In this document: positions 24,901 to 34,494 of the stretch, piece by piece | Layout of the letters: every line of letters begins with the position of its first letter | Position numbering within the stretch: position 1 is the first letter of the stretch | Source of the DNA: Fen-1258 sp964441505 | GTDB lineage: Bacteria; Bacteroidota; Ignavibacteria; Ignavibacteriales; Melioribacteraceae | DNA length: 64,000 nt | Assembly (NCBI GenBank): GCA_964441505.1 | Contig: CAYTUV010000017.1 | Coordinates: 1-64,000, forward strand | Reading direction: 5' to 3' | Made by a program: the position numbers and the translations under genes | Notes under the pieces: generated by a model | What the model saw: only the letters and a program-made list of their open reading frames with translations | Databases searched by the model: none | What the model was told of the DNA's origin: nothing

Positions 24901-25932
24901 TTATTCAAAAAGATTTTCTTGCGCTTTAATTACGCCGCGTTTTTTATTGAACCGAATATATGCAAGATCGGTTGCTTCTCTTCCGCGCGGAGTTCGTTGT
25001 ATAAATCCCTGCTGAATTAAGAACGGCTCGTAAACTTCTTCGATGGTGCCGGGGTCCTCATTAACAGCAACAGAAACAGTGTTCAATCCTACGGGTCCAC
25101 CGTTAAATTTTTCAATTATTGTGAGAATTATCTCCTTATCCATCTCATCAAGTCCGTATTCATCAACTTCAAGAGAATCTAAAGCTTTTTTTGCAATCTC
25201 AATATCAATAACTTTTTTCATTCCGTAATCTGCAAAATCACGTGTACGGCGTAATAACCGGTTGGCAATTCTGGGTGTTCCCCGTGAACGTTTTGCCAAT
25301 TCATGAGCAGCGTCTTCATCAATTTTTATCTTAAGCAGTTCCGCCGATCTGTGAACTATTCTCTGAATCAGGTCACTTTCATAATAATCAAGTCGCGATT
25401 TAATTCCAAACCGGTCGCGCAACGGTGCGGTTAATAATCCTGCACGGGTTGTTGCACCAATTAAAGTATAGTGAGGAAGTTTTATCTGGACTGTTCTGGC
25501 GTTTGGACCGCTGTCTATCATGATATCCAATTTATAATCTTCCATTGCCGAGTAGAGGTATTCCTCAACAACAGGACTCAATCGGTGGATCTCATCTATG
25601 AACAGAACAGATTTTTCTTCAAGATTTGTGAGGATGCCGGCCAGATCTCCCGGCTTTTCAAGTACTGGTCCGGATGAAACTTTTATTTTAACACCAAGTT
25701 CATTTGCTATGATGTGTGCCAGTGTTGTTTTTCCAAGCCCGGGAGGACCGGTTAGAAGAACATGATCAAGACCTTCGTTTCTAATTTTTGCGGCGCCAAT
25801 AAAAACTTTGAGGTTGTCTGTAATTTTGGATTGACCAGTGAATTCATCAAACTTTTGAGGACGGAGAGAATGCTCTACTTTTTTTTCATCATCGTTGATA
25901 ACAGGATTTAGATTCTCCGATTTTCGCTTCAT
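24901..25932 (-). CDS. ruvB: Holliday junction branch migration helicase RuvB
   Basis: 343 residues, the RuvB AAA+ motor: 'LRPQKFDEFTGQ' N-terminal signature, Walker A 'GPPGLGKTT' (62-70), Walker B 'LFIDEIHRL', sensor 'GATTRAGLLTAPLRDRFG', arginine region 'RSRGTPRIANRLLRRTRDF', and the C-terminal winged helix ending in 'FIQRTPRGREATDLAY'. It is placed between the acyltransferase and kdsA. ruvA and ruvC are not in the window. Confidence 0.97.
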   Translation of the reverse strand: MKRKSENLNPVINDDEKKVEHSLRPQKFDEFTGQSKITDNLKVFIGAAKIRNEGLDHVLLTGPPGLGKTTLAHIIANELGVKIKVSSGPVLEKPGDLAGILTNLEEKSVLFIDEIHRLSPVVEEYLYSAMEDYKLDIMIDSGPNARTVQIKLPHYTLIGATTRAGLLTAPLRDRFGIKSRLDYYESDLIQRIVHRSAELLKIKIDEDAAHELAKRSRGTPRIANRLLRRTRDFADYGMKKVIDIEIAKKALDSLEVDEYGLDEMDKEIILTIIEKFNGGPVGLNTVSVAVNEDPGTIEEVYEPFLIQQGFIQRTPRGREATDLAYIRFNKKRGVIKAQENLFE

Positions 25933-25949
25933 TCATTTCTCCGTCTAGA

Positions 25950-27053
25950 TTAAATTTCGACCGCAGCTAATTTTTTACGGCGATTACTTTTTACACGATT
26001 AACAAAAAACACCATTCCAAACATAAGAACAATAAGGAGAATCGCAGCAAGAATAGAGAGCGGGATGTTCAAGGTTTTTGGATAGAACATTGCAAAACCG
26101 GGAATCCAAATGCTGCCATATAGGATAATTACATGAACAACATAAATGAGTAGGGTACTTTTTCCTACTTGCCAAACAATAACCGGTATTGTTTTTAGTC
26201 TTAAGGCAATATAAGACATAATACTATTCAACATTAGAATCATTCCGAGTCGGTAGAAAATAAGAGCTGAGTTGTCGGTCCAGAATGTTTTCTGTCCGTA
26301 GAAATAATCTTCGATTTTATGAAAGAGGAAGCAGACGACGAAGGAGATCAAGCTAATTCCAAATAATTTTAGACTGAAACTCTTCGAGGTAAACGAGAGT
26401 GGATTTCTTGCAAGATAGACGCCTAATATTCCTCCGCTGATGACATAACCTGACCATGGGAAGAGTGGAAAGTATGAACCGGTACCATGATACAAATAGG
26501 CAGCAAAAGGAATTGGCAAATAATTAGCCCAATTAATTTTTTCTATTATAAGGAACAAAATAAAAAAAAATGCCGCGCCTGATGATAACACTAAATAATC
26601 ACTCAACTTTAATTTCTCGGCAATGTAAGAAAGAAAAAGGATGAACAGTAAACCAAATCCGATCAATTGCAATGCATCAACAGTAAAGAATGTCATCCAT
26701 TGATAATGGGTAACTTCGCTGAAATCAATTATGCGTCCCGTTGGATACCGCAGTATGTAGCCAATAAGAACAAGAATCAGGAAACGGTAAAACCCTTTAA
26801 TTACACGTGGATTTTGAGAAAATGGTTGATGATTCAATCTCAATAGATATGTGAATACAACACCTGAGGTAAACATAAAAATGGGTGCTGTAAATCCTCG
26901 AATTGTAAACCAAATATTAAAAATGGGAGAATCGAACGATCTATATTGGTCCCCCAGAAAAGCATCTATTGTATGTCCTTGCACCATCATTAACACCGCG
27001 AAGGCGCGCATTAAGTCTAAGAAGATGATCCGGCTTTTAGATTTTTTTACCAT
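25950..27053 (-). CDS. Multi-pass acyltransferase (heparan-alpha-glucosaminide N-acetyltransferase-like)
   Basis: 367 residues with about ten membrane helices. The N-terminal 'RIIFLDLMRAFAVLMMVQGH' has the Arg and His pattern of membrane acyltransferases of the HGSNAT/DUF1624 and acyltransferase-3 groups. It probably transfers an acyl group to an envelope glycan or lipid, fitting the Kdo/LPS context, but the substrate cannot be read. It lies between ruvB and the B12-binding protein with short gaps. Confidence 0.78.
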   Translation of the reverse strand: MVKKSKSRIIFLDLMRAFAVLMMVQGHTIDAFLGDQYRSFDSPIFNIWFTIRGFTAPIFMFTSGVVFTYLLRLNHQPFSQNPRVIKGFYRFLILVLIGYILRYPTGRIIDFSEVTHYQWMTFFTVDALQLIGFGLLFILFLSYIAEKLKLSDYLVLSSGAAFFFILFLIIEKINWANYLPIPFAAYLYHGTGSYFPLFPWSGYVISGGILGVYLARNPLSFTSKSFSLKLFGISLISFVVCFLFHKIEDYFYGQKTFWTDNSALIFYRLGMILMLNSIMSYIALRLKTIPVIVWQVGKSTLLIYVVHVIILYGSIWIPGFAMFYPKTLNIPLSILAAILLIVLMFGMVFFVNRVKSNRRKKLAAVEI

Positions 27054-27063
27054 GTAATTCTTT

Positions 27064-27471
27064 CTAATTACGAGGATGTTCCTCGACCCAATCTCGTAAA
27101 AATTTGATTATATCCTGTGTTGATGTACCTGGGGTGAAGAGTTCGCCAACACCCAGTTCTTTTAATTTTTTCAAATCTTCATCGGGAATAATACCTCCGC
27201 CAAAGAGAAGGATATCATCTACATCTTTCTCTTTCATCAAATTCAGAATTCTTGGAAAGAGAGTCATGTGAGCGCCGGAGAGGATACTGATACCGATTGC
27301 ATTAACATCTTCCTGAATTGCCGCTTCAACAATCATCTCAGGTGTCTGTCTAAGTCCGGTGTAAATAACTTCCATCCCGGCATCCCTGAGTGCAGCAGCA
27401 ACCACCTTTGCACCTCTATCATGTCCGTCTAAACCAGCTTTAGCTACCAAAACTCTTATCTTACGTTCCAT
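27064..27471 (-). CDS. Cobalamin-binding domain protein (methylmalonyl-CoA mutase C-terminal type)
   Basis: 135 residues making one B12-binding Rossmann domain: 'RVLVAKAGLDGHDRGAKVVA' with the Asp15-x-His17-x-x-Gly20 base-off motif, 'GISILSGAH' and 'LLFGGGIIPDEDL'. This is the separate small cobalamin subunit of methylmalonyl-CoA mutase as found where the catalytic chain is encoded apart; no catalytic chain is in this window. AAGGAG stands 8 bases before the ATG. Confidence 0.92.
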   Translation of the reverse strand: MERKIRVLVAKAGLDGHDRGAKVVAAALRDAGMEVIYTGLRQTPEMIVEAAIQEDVNAIGISILSGAHMTLFPRILNLMKEKDVDDILLFGGGIIPDEDLKKLKELGVGELFTPGTSTQDIIKFLRDWVEEHPRN

Positions 27472-27556
27472 CTATTATCTCCTTAGAATTTCCAGAGAGA
27501 AATTAATTCTCTGTTCAAAAATAACATGGATTAAGTGAAAAGACAATTTAACAGCA

Positions 27557-28333
27557 TTACTTCTTCGTGTTCTTGTCAAGAGGCTTATAATGTTTCTCGT
27601 AAAAACGTCTTGCAAAATCCAAATCTTTGGGAGTATCTACCGAAAAACTGTCATATTCGGTTATAACAATTTTCATTTTGTAGCCGTGTTCAAGATATCG
27701 CAATTGTTCAAGCTTTTCGATCTGCTCAAGATCAGTAGGTCTTAATGTTGTGAACTTCTGAAGAATATCTTTACGATACACATATAAGCCGATATGTTTA
27801 TAAATCTCTGCGACCTGAATACGGGCAAGATTTGTTTTTGCCTCCCGCACAAACGGAATGGGGGATCTTGAGAAGTACATTGCAAAATTTTTATAGTCGA
27901 AGACCACTTTGACCACAGATGGAGACTTCATCTCCTCAACATTTGTAATTCTCCGGGCTAACGTTGAGAGATTTACTTTTTTATCGAATAAAAGCGGTTC
28001 GATCGCCTCATCAATCATCTTGCCTTTAATGAATGGTTCATCACCCTGGATATTTACAATAATTGTAGCGTCAGGCATCTTTTCAGCAACCAGAGCAATT
28101 CTGTCGGATCCGCTCTCACAATTTTTTGGCGTCATATAAGCTTCGGCACCAAAATTTTTAACCACCTGAAAAACTTTTTCATCATCAACAGCAATGACAA
28201 TTTTATCCAACAGTTTAGATTTTCTGGCGCTGTTGTATGTATGTTGAATCATCGGTTTGCCGCAAATATCAGCCAGCGGTTTTCCCATAAGACGGGTTGA
28301 TGCAAATCGAGCGGGTATAATTCCAATTATCAT
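27557..28333 (-). CDS. kdsB: 3-deoxy-manno-octulosonate cytidylyltransferase
   Basis: Activates Kdo to CMP-Kdo for LPS core synthesis. 258 residues with 'IIPARFASTRLMGKPLADI' (nucleotide-binding, about 4-22), 'IVAVDDEKVF', 'SGSDRIALVAEK', 'IVNIQGDEPFI' and 'YKHIGLYVYRKDIL'. Full length for the family. It lies 9 bases after gatC and is the fourth Kdo gene of the same minus-strand run. Confidence 0.96.
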   Translation of the reverse strand: MIIGIIPARFASTRLMGKPLADICGKPMIQHTYNSARKSKLLDKIVIAVDDEKVFQVVKNFGAEAYMTPKNCESGSDRIALVAEKMPDATIIVNIQGDEPFIKGKMIDEAIEPLLFDKKVNLSTLARRITNVEEMKSPSVVKVVFDYKNFAMYFSRSPIPFVREAKTNLARIQVAEIYKHIGLYVYRKDILQKFTTLRPTDLEQIEKLEQLRYLEHGYKMKIVITEYDSFSVDTPKDLDFARRFYEKHYKPLDKNTKK

Positions 28334-28341
28334 CAGATGTG

Positions 28342-28635
28342 TTATTCTTGATTAATTACTTTTGGCACTTTAAAATATTCTTCCGTTGCATCGGGAGCGT
28401 TTTTTAATGCACTCTCTGATTGTACTGACGATTTCAATTCATCATTCCGAAATACATTTACATTTTCAATTGGATGATTAAGCGGCTCAACATTCGTTGT
28501 GTCAAGCTCGTTTAGTTTTTCGACATAATTTAAAATTTCATTTAGTTGATGAGTAAAATTTTCAAGTTCCTCATCTTTAAATCGCAGCCTCGCTAATTGT
28601 GCTATGTATTCAACATCTTTACGTGTAACAGACAT
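28342..28635 (-). CDS. gatC: Glutamyl/aspartyl-tRNA amidotransferase subunit C
   Basis: 97 residues with the GatC pattern 'VEYIAQLARLRFKDEELENF...QLNEILNYVEKLNELDTTNVEPLNHP'. GatC ties GatA to GatB in the complex that converts Glu-tRNA(Gln) or Asp-tRNA(Asn) to the amides. gatB begins at 63475 on the other strand, 35 kb away; gatA is not in the window. It lies 14 bases after the VWA lipoprotein gene. Confidence 0.94.
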   Translation of the reverse strand: MSVTRKDVEYIAQLARLRFKDEELENFTHQLNEILNYVEKLNELDTTNVEPLNHPIENVNVFRNDELKSSVQSESALKNAPDATEEYFKVPKVINQE

Positions 28636-28649
28636 GTGTAACTCTTAAT

Positions 28650-29927
28650 TTAATTTGAAGAAAATCCTGCCGAACTGTATCTGCCCAGAATATAAGAACT
28701 ATCTCCGGTGTATGGATTTCCTTTGACCCTTATGATTAGATTATATTCTCCAATACCGCGACGAGGGCTTTTATACGTTAACTGATAAAAACTATTCGCG
28801 TAATCAGTAATCTTTTTTTGAATAAGTGTAAACTGATTCTCTAACTGGCTGGCATCATTAATTCCATAAAAACCGGCTCTGCCGATTCTGGTTAAAGTTT
28901 CCTCATCGAGCTGGTCTTTACCGCGCAAACCAATTGTATACACAGATTTATTTTTAACAGCATTCAGCGCTTCCGTTAAAGCCTGAACGGTTGGTCTTGA
29001 TGTTTCATTACCATCGGTGAAGACAATCATTGATCCCTGAAGAACATCATTGATGGAAAAATTATCCTGCCAGAGTGAAGCGCCTTTAACAACTGCACTA
29101 TAGAGACCGGTTGTGTTGGCTCCAATTTTATATCTGCTTATTGCGCGATCAAGTGAATCCTGCAGATTTGTAAAATTGGAAAGCATCTCAACATTTTCAG
29201 AAAACTGATAAATAGAAACTTCCTGATTTACCGTAATTTTTTTAACAAATGAGGAAGCAGCAGCTCTTATTTTATCTATTTCAATGCCTGTTAAACTTGT
29301 GCTGTTATCCAGCATTAAAACGGTTCTGATTTTATAAGGAAGTTCGGTCTGTTTTTTTATCTCAATTGCAGATTCGGATTGAAGCGGTAAACCATCCTCA
29401 AAAAATTCAAAATCAGTTGTCTGAAAATTTGTAACACCGTTATTGTCCAGATCAACTACCTGAAATAAAAAATTAACAAGATTGGGGAGCAACGTATTAA
29501 ATTTTTTCAGCACCAGCGCATAACCGGTGGAACCGGGGTTACTATTCGCAGAGGTTGCAAAAGTCCAGACCGATGAAGTCTTTTGCGTTCCATCAGAATA
29601 ATTAGCAACAACACGCCAATAATATGTTGTATTGTAATCAAGCGGAAACGGGTAAACGAGTGACTGTTTATCGGTTTTGTACGCAACTGATTTCACAGGG
29701 GGATTCACTTTATCAAGATAGACATCATAAGATACCGCGTTTTCAGTATTCCATTTAAATGTCTGAATTATTGACTGGTTAGTCGAATTATTCAAAGGTT
29801 GAATTGCTGTCAAAACTGAGGAATCTGACGGAATAACATTTGTTGCTTCACCCTCAAATTTGCATTGGACCAATACGAAAATTAGTAGCAGGTCTATCCA
29901 GAGAATCTGTTTGATTGATCTTAGCAT
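28650..29927 (-). CDS. VWA-domain lipoprotein with Ig-like N-terminal part
   Basis: 425 residues: lipoprotein signal ending 'LLIFVLVQC' (Cys22), a fibronectin/Ig-like domain (about 40-128, 'YDVYLDKV...NTTYYWRVVANYSDG'), then a von Willebrand A domain (about 198-385) with MIDAS 'LMLDNSTSLTG', 'SIYQFSENV' and 'MIVFTDGNETS'. The MIDAS residues are intact, so it should bind a metal and a protein ligand at the cell surface or in the periplasm. It follows the M48 protease and the bat operon, whose BatA/BatB are also VWA proteins. Confidence 0.83.
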   Translation of the reverse strand: MLRSIKQILWIDLLLIFVLVQCKFEGEATNVIPSDSSVLTAIQPLNNSTNQSIIQTFKWNTENAVSYDVYLDKVNPPVKSVAYKTDKQSLVYPFPLDYNTTYYWRVVANYSDGTQKTSSVWTFATSANSNPGSTGYALVLKKFNTLLPNLVNFLFQVVDLDNNGVTNFQTTDFEFFEDGLPLQSESAIEIKKQTELPYKIRTVLMLDNSTSLTGIEIDKIRAAASSFVKKITVNQEVSIYQFSENVEMLSNFTNLQDSLDRAISRYKIGANTTGLYSAVVKGASLWQDNFSINDVLQGSMIVFTDGNETSRPTVQALTEALNAVKNKSVYTIGLRGKDQLDEETLTRIGRAGFYGINDASQLENQFTLIQKKITDYANSFYQLTYKSPRRGIGEYNLIIRVKGNPYTGDSSYILGRYSSAGFSSN

Positions 29928-29973
29928 TTATAAGAGTTTTATTGTTGATCTACTACAAATATAAGTAATAAAA

Positions 29974-31137
29974 TCATTTTTGTAAGTGCGAAGTTTCCGA
30001 TTGCAGGAATGCGATTCTATTTTTGATAGAAGGATGACTGTAGAAAAACCACTCAATGAATGGATGGGGTTCCCGGTCCCCAAGATTTTGTTCGGTTATT
30101 TTTTCCAATGTGCTTATAAAAGCTTCAGTTTTATTCGTCGAAGAGACAGCATATTCGTCCGCTTCAAACTCGAACCTGCGAGAGATACAATTCGAAACCG
30201 GCGTATAAACTAATCCGATTAACGCACCCCACAGCGCTATGAGAGGAAGCGAAGATATCTGAGTTATTTCAGCAAAACCAAACCAGTTTAAAGAGTGATA
30301 GTGAAGTTGGGCAATAAGTAAAAATGTTGCAAAGCTTGCGATTGTGCCGACCGCAATATTCTTCACAATATGTTTCTTCTTGTAATGTCCCAATTCGTGA
30401 GCGATGACTGTTTCAATTTCGTCATTTGCGTAATTGTTTAACAGAGTGTCTCCGAGCAGTATCCTTTTGGTTTTTCCAAGCCCTGTAAACGCCGCGTTTG
30501 CCTTCTTTGTGTTCTTGCTCATGTTGAATTTGAAAACGTTTTCAACTTTTAGCCCCACATCTTTGCTTAATGCCACAATCTTCCCTTTCAGATATTCATT
30601 CTCTATCGGAGTAATTTTATAGAAGATCGGCATGATAACGATTGGCAAAATCTGAGCAAGTACAACAGAAAAAATGAATATGACTACTGCAAAGGGAAGC
30701 CACCACATTAGTCCAAAAGTTTTCATCACAAAGTAAAATAGAAGAAGCAGCGGCAGACCTATTACACTCCCCACTAGAGTCCCCTTCGCGCCTTCCAAAA
30801 TCCATTTCCAGAGAGTCTGATTGGAAAGATTGTATTTATGCTCTAGATAAAAACCAAGATAATAATTAAGAGGAGAGAAAAGTACCGATGATGCGATTCC
30901 CAGAACAACTATGTAAGCCAGCAGTAACAAATAATCGTTTTGAATTGATAAGCGAAGATGATTTTCAAGCTGCCGGCTGAATCCCAACCAGACGAAAAGT
31001 AAAAGAAGTATGAACGAAACAATAGCCTCGGAGATTCCGAGTAAGAGTTTTGTGCTGCTGTATTTTTTTGCTTGTGTATTATCCAAACTATATCTGTCCG
31101 AAAATACTTTTCTGTATCCATCCCACTTTACCGTCAA
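29974..31137 (-). CDS. M48-family membrane metalloprotease (Ste24/HtpX-like)
   Basis: 387 residues with several membrane helices, zinc motif His247-Glu248-x-x-His251 ('VIAHELGHYKKKH') and a third ligand in 'FEFEADEYAV'. The layout is that of CAAX prenyl protease/Ste24-type enzymes. In bacteria such proteases usually work in membrane protein quality control. The ATG at 31137 lies 50 bases inside the batE gene, an unusually long overlap; a later non-ATG start is possible. It continues the bat operon. Confidence 0.9.
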   Translation of the reverse strand: MTVKWDGYRKVFSDRYSLDNTQAKKYSSTKLLLGISEAIVSFILLLLFVWLGFSRQLENHLRLSIQNDYLLLLAYIVVLGIASSVLFSPLNYYLGFYLEHKYNLSNQTLWKWILEGAKGTLVGSVIGLPLLLLFYFVMKTFGLMWWLPFAVVIFIFSVVLAQILPIVIMPIFYKITPIENEYLKGKIVALSKDVGLKVENVFKFNMSKNTKKANAAFTGLGKTKRILLGDTLLNNYANDEIETVIAHELGHYKKKHIVKNIAVGTIASFATFLLIAQLHYHSLNWFGFAEITQISSLPLIALWGALIGLVYTPVSNCISRRFEFEADEYAVSSTNKTEAFISTLEKITEQNLGDREPHPFIEWFFYSHPSIKNRIAFLQSETSHLQK

Positions 31138-31894
31138 TCAGCCGGATCTTTGACCAGTCATTCACATGATCCTCGATTGTAAATTTTATCCCTTCGTGAA
31201 TCACAAACGCATCGTTGCTTTTTATATCCGGCGATACTTTTACCGAATAATTTTGTTCCAATAAAATTCCGAAATCGGAAGCCGCTTCGCGGTTGACACG
31301 GACAAAGAGTATTACGGCCGCAATGATAAGAACGGATAAAGAAATTGAACTGCTCAGAAATGATAGTCGCTGAAGTCTCGTCCGGCGGGAGAATAAATAG
31401 ATGGCAATACTTGCTAATAATATCCAAAAAACAATCACAACAACTAACGACCATCCCGAAATGTTTAAAGAGGTAACTAACCCTTCCCACCATGAAACTA
31501 TGAAGAGCTTAGGAAGTTGCGATATTTTATCAACCGTTCTTGAATTAGCAATTTTTAGATTGTAAGCTAAATCCTCATCGTTCGGCTCTATCTTTAATCC
31601 TTTTTCGTAACTGTAAATTGCATAACCAAGTTTACCGGTTTTGAAATAGGCATTTCCGAGATTATAATATGTTGCACCGCTTTCAAATCCTTGTCCAAGG
31701 ATTTTTTTATACCCTTCAATTGCTAATTCATAATTTCCCTGCTGATAATATTTGTTGGCGCTCTTCATCAATTCATCAGGAGACTGTGCCGCCAGTTTTG
31801 AAAAAGAGAAAAGAATAAATAAATGTATCGTACTCAATAGCAAGATATTTATGTACCGGATATTCTTCATGGGATTTTTAGTAATTAATTTCAT
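31088..31894 (-). CDS. batE: BatE-like TPR and SH3 protein
   Basis: 268 residues: signal or membrane segment (about 13-35), TPR units (about 38-112, 'YYNLGNAYFKTGKLGYAIYSYEKGLK'), two membrane helices (about 148-168 and 180-200), and a C-terminal SH3-like domain ('VIHEGIKFTIEDHVNDWSKI'). This is the BatE architecture. Its ATG overlaps the batD stop (ATGA). Bat proteins affect oxygen tolerance and envelope function in Bacteroidota and spirochaetes; the molecular role is unsettled. Confidence 0.85.
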   Translation of the reverse strand: MKLITKNPMKNIRYINILLLSTIHLFILFSFSKLAAQSPDELMKSANKYYQQGNYELAIEGYKKILGQGFESGATYYNLGNAYFKTGKLGYAIYSYEKGLKIEPNDEDLAYNLKIANSRTVDKISQLPKLFIVSWWEGLVTSLNISGWSLVVVIVFWILLASIAIYLFSRRTRLQRLSFLSSSISLSVLIIAAVILFVRVNREAASDFGILLEQNYSVKVSPDIKSNDAFVIHEGIKFTIEDHVNDWSKIRLIDGKVGWIQKSIFGQI

Positions 31895-33726
31895 CGTTTT
31901 CTCCTGGCATCGAGTGAGGAATCAACTTCGACAATAACCCTCACCGCTTCATCATAAAATTCCGGCGCAACAGCGGAGGTTTCTCCTTCAGGCGCAAACC
32001 GGGCGTACTCACATTTCTCCGCTATTCGTTTAACACGATCAATCAAAACTCCATCAATATTTCTGAAAAGCAATTTTTCGACGGCGCCATCAAGAGTAAA
32101 TTCCGATTTCTGAATTGCAAGTTTATCTTCAAGATATCCGAACAAAGCAAGTGACAATTCTGAATAGAAATTCGGAGTATCATTTTTATCGAGAGCTGCT
32201 TTTGCCAAATTCAGTCTCTTGCGCGCGGCCTTTTCCGCTTTCTGATATCGCATCAACTGAACATTGCCAGAAAGTTTATCCTGCTTTCTCTTCAAAACTA
32301 CAGCGCCAATTAATCCTAACAGAGGAAGCACTATTGAAACCCAGAACCACGGACGAATGAGTGTGAGTTCCTGACGCGGTTCAAGATTAAAATCCGAAGT
32401 CTTGATAAATCTGATGTCCTCGCTGAGAAGTTTGATATCTTCTCTCACAAATCCATGTGAAGCGGTTTCATTTCCTGCAATACCCTGGCGTACATTAATT
32501 TTGAATGCAGGAGATTTTATGGTTACATATTTTCTGGCTGAAGGACTAAAATAGGTAAACTCAATTGGCGGAATTTCTTTCTCGCCGGAATTGCGCGGTA
32601 CAATCAGATAGTCAATTATTTTTTGTCCAGTTACAACAGCCCCGCGGTTAATATTTTCAACAGTTTTAGGTTCATATTTTTCAAAACCGGTAGGCAATTG
32701 CGGTTCAGGAACTTTCAAAAGTTTTAAGTTGCCGCTTCCGCTAACGATAAGCCGGAGTGTAAGACTTTCATTCGCTACAACTTCTTCCCTGTCAATTTCA
32801 GCTTTGAAGTTAAGCTCACCAACAGCACCGTTGAATGACGGGGGCGCATTCGCAGGAAGAGGATCAACCGTCACTTTAATTGTGTTTGACTTAGCAGGAA
32901 ATTCAACCGTCTCTGATTTCCCGAAGAATGAATCATTAAAGAACTCGTCAAAAATATCGTTGCCGGTTTTTTTCTTTTTGACAATCACCGGAACATTTAA
33001 TTCGAACGGGGTTACGGAAAGCGTGCCCGTCTTTGATGGAAAGAGAGCTACCTGCTTGATCTTTGCGACTCTGAATCGTTCTCCATTGTGCATCCCGATT
33101 TCAAAATTAATATTCTGAAGAGGTCCGACTTCCTCTGCCCAGAATCCTTCATATGATGGGAGTTTCGAGATCTGTGGCGAGGCAATGTTCAATTTTGTAT
33201 AAAGCTTGTATGTAACTGTTATCTGTTCACCAAGAAGCGCGCGGGTTTTATTTGCTTCGGCTATAATGAAAACATTTTTTCCAAGTTCTTCCTGCGAATA
33301 TCCGCCGGTACTCTCTTTTTGCTGCTGGGGTGTTCCTTTTTCAACTTTAACTTTGAGCGGCTGAGTTGTGAAGGTTTTTCCATTGAAGTCCACCGATGCC
33401 GTGCCGATGGTAAATTCACCGATCGCTGTTGGCTGTAAAATATAAACGAAGGACATCGAGCCGGATACTTTTCCGTTGATTATCTGCATGCTGCTCGATT
33501 GATTCGGACCGCTTAAAATTTTAAAACCGCTGAAAGCCGGTTGACGTAAATTACTAAGTCCATTTACATCTGTACCTTCAAACGTAAAATAAATTTGAAA
33601 GCGGTCGAACTGCCCGACAGTTGTTCTATCAATAGAGGCGCTGAACTGCTGAGCGCTGAGATTTACCACAGCAATCAGTAAGATTAAACTGAGTAAAAAT
33701 GTTTTTTGAATACTGTTTCTATCCAT
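31891..33726 (-). CDS. batD: BatD-family membrane protein
   Basis: 611 residues: signal peptide (about 1-25), a long series of beta-sandwich domains facing the periplasm ('FSASIDRTTVGQFDRFQIYFTF', 'LLGEQITVTYKLYTK', 'VVANESLTLRLIVSGSGNLKLLKVP'), one membrane helix (about 460-480, 'FWVSIVLPLLGLIGAVVL') and a helical cytoplasmic end. This matches the BatD (oxygen tolerance) family. A pair of REP-like palindromes lies in the gap to batC. Confidence 0.9.
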   Translation of the reverse strand: MDRNSIQKTFLLSLILLIAVVNLSAQQFSASIDRTTVGQFDRFQIYFTFEGTDVNGLSNLRQPAFSGFKILSGPNQSSSMQIINGKVSGSMSFVYILQPTAIGEFTIGTASVDFNGKTFTTQPLKVKVEKGTPQQQKESTGGYSQEELGKNVFIIAEANKTRALLGEQITVTYKLYTKLNIASPQISKLPSYEGFWAEEVGPLQNINFEIGMHNGERFRVAKIKQVALFPSKTGTLSVTPFELNVPVIVKKKKTGNDIFDEFFNDSFFGKSETVEFPAKSNTIKVTVDPLPANAPPSFNGAVGELNFKAEIDREEVVANESLTLRLIVSGSGNLKLLKVPEPQLPTGFEKYEPKTVENINRGAVVTGQKIIDYLIVPRNSGEKEIPPIEFTYFSPSARKYVTIKSPAFKINVRQGIAGNETASHGFVREDIKLLSEDIRFIKTSDFNLEPRQELTLIRPWFWVSIVLPLLGLIGAVVLKRKQDKLSGNVQLMRYQKAEKAARKRLNLAKAALDKNDTPNFYSELSLALFGYLEDKLAIQKSEFTLDGAVEKLLFRNIDGVLIDRVKRIAEKCEYARFAPEGETSAVAPEFYDEAVRVIVEVDSSLDARRKR

Positions 33727-33743
33727 AATTATCTATTCTTAAT

Positions 33744-33800
33744 GTAGAAACGCGATTCATCGCGTGTTAATTAGGAGACGTCATGAATGACGTCTCTACA
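33744..33800. repeat. Two adjacent REP-like palindromes between batC and batD
   Basis: ACGCGAT-TC-ATCGCGT (33749-33764) and GAGACGTCAT-GA-ATGACGTCTC (33775-33796) are perfect palindromes. The outer ends TGTAGA and TCTACA make a 57-base unit of the same family as 11668, 51934 and 54937. In the bat transcript they would fold into two strong hairpins and could trim expression of batD onward or protect the upstream message. Confidence 0.75.
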
Positions 33801-33807
33801 AAAATGA

Positions 33808-34494
33808 TTACCAGTCTTTATCCGTAGTTACCGGTTTACCTTTTACCTTTCGCAATTTCTTCTGGGTGTTCGTTTCGTTGTTCTTTAATGCTTCTAAAAT
33901 ACGCTGAGCTTCCTCTTTCGATATCTGATTCTTCTGCTGCTGTTGCTGCTGATTCTGCTGTTTATCTTTATTCTGATCTTTCTGATCCTGGTTTTGCTGC
34001 TGCTGGTCTTTATTCTGATTTTTATTCTTGTCTTTGTTTTTATCATACTTGTTTTTCTGCTTATCCTGCTTTATCATATTCAGCGCATAGGAAAGATTGT
34101 ATTTGGTTTCAAGATCATCCGGGTTTTGTTTTAGAGAGTTCTTGTATGCGCCTATACTTTCCTGGTACTTCTGCTGCTTCAATAAAGAATTTCCGATGTT
34201 ATGATAAACTTTTGACTGGTTTTCTTTATGCTCGGTAAATTGCAAAGAATTCTTATATGATTGGATTGCTTCATCATACCGTCTCTGTTTATAATATGCA
34301 TCACCGAGATTGAAATGTCCCTGGAACAATTCGGGATCCTTTTCCAATCCTTTTTTGAATTTTACCTCAGCATCGGCATACTTTTTTGTTTTGTAAAGAT
34401 CCACACCGTCATTGTTCAGTTCCCTTTTACTCTGAGCCAAAGCAAGTGAAGAAATAAATAAAACAGCCGATAAGAATAAACTCCTATTCATCAT
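33808..34494 (-). CDS. batC: BatC-like TPR protein
   Basis: 228 residues: signal peptide ('SLFLSAVLFISSLALAQS'), three TPR units (about 24-145, 'GHFNLGDAYYKQRRYDEAIQSYKNSL'), then a low-complexity Gln/Lys/Asn/Asp tail of about 50 residues. The start at 34494 was chosen because its ATG overlaps the TGA of batB (ATGA). BatC is the periplasmic TPR partner in Bat operons. The Gln codon run makes the complementary strand rich in CTG/CTT. Confidence 0.87.
   Translation of the reverse strand: MMNRSLFLSAVLFISSLALAQSKRELNNDGVDLYKTKKYADAEVKFKKGLEKDPELFQGHFNLGDAYYKQRRYDEAIQSYKNSLQFTEHKENQSKVYHNIGNSLLKQQKYQESIGAYKNSLKQNPDDLETKYNLSYALNMIKQDKQKNKYDKNKDKNKNQNKDQQQQNQDQKDQNKDKQQNQQQQQQKNQISKEEAQRILEALKNNETNTQKKLRKVKGKPVTTDKDW

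Noticed and set aside
33943..34134. Very hydrophobic open frame on the plus strand (Leu/Ile/Val-rich)
   Set aside because: It is the complement of the Gln/Lys/Asn-rich tail of batC; the apparent membrane helices come from that codon bias.
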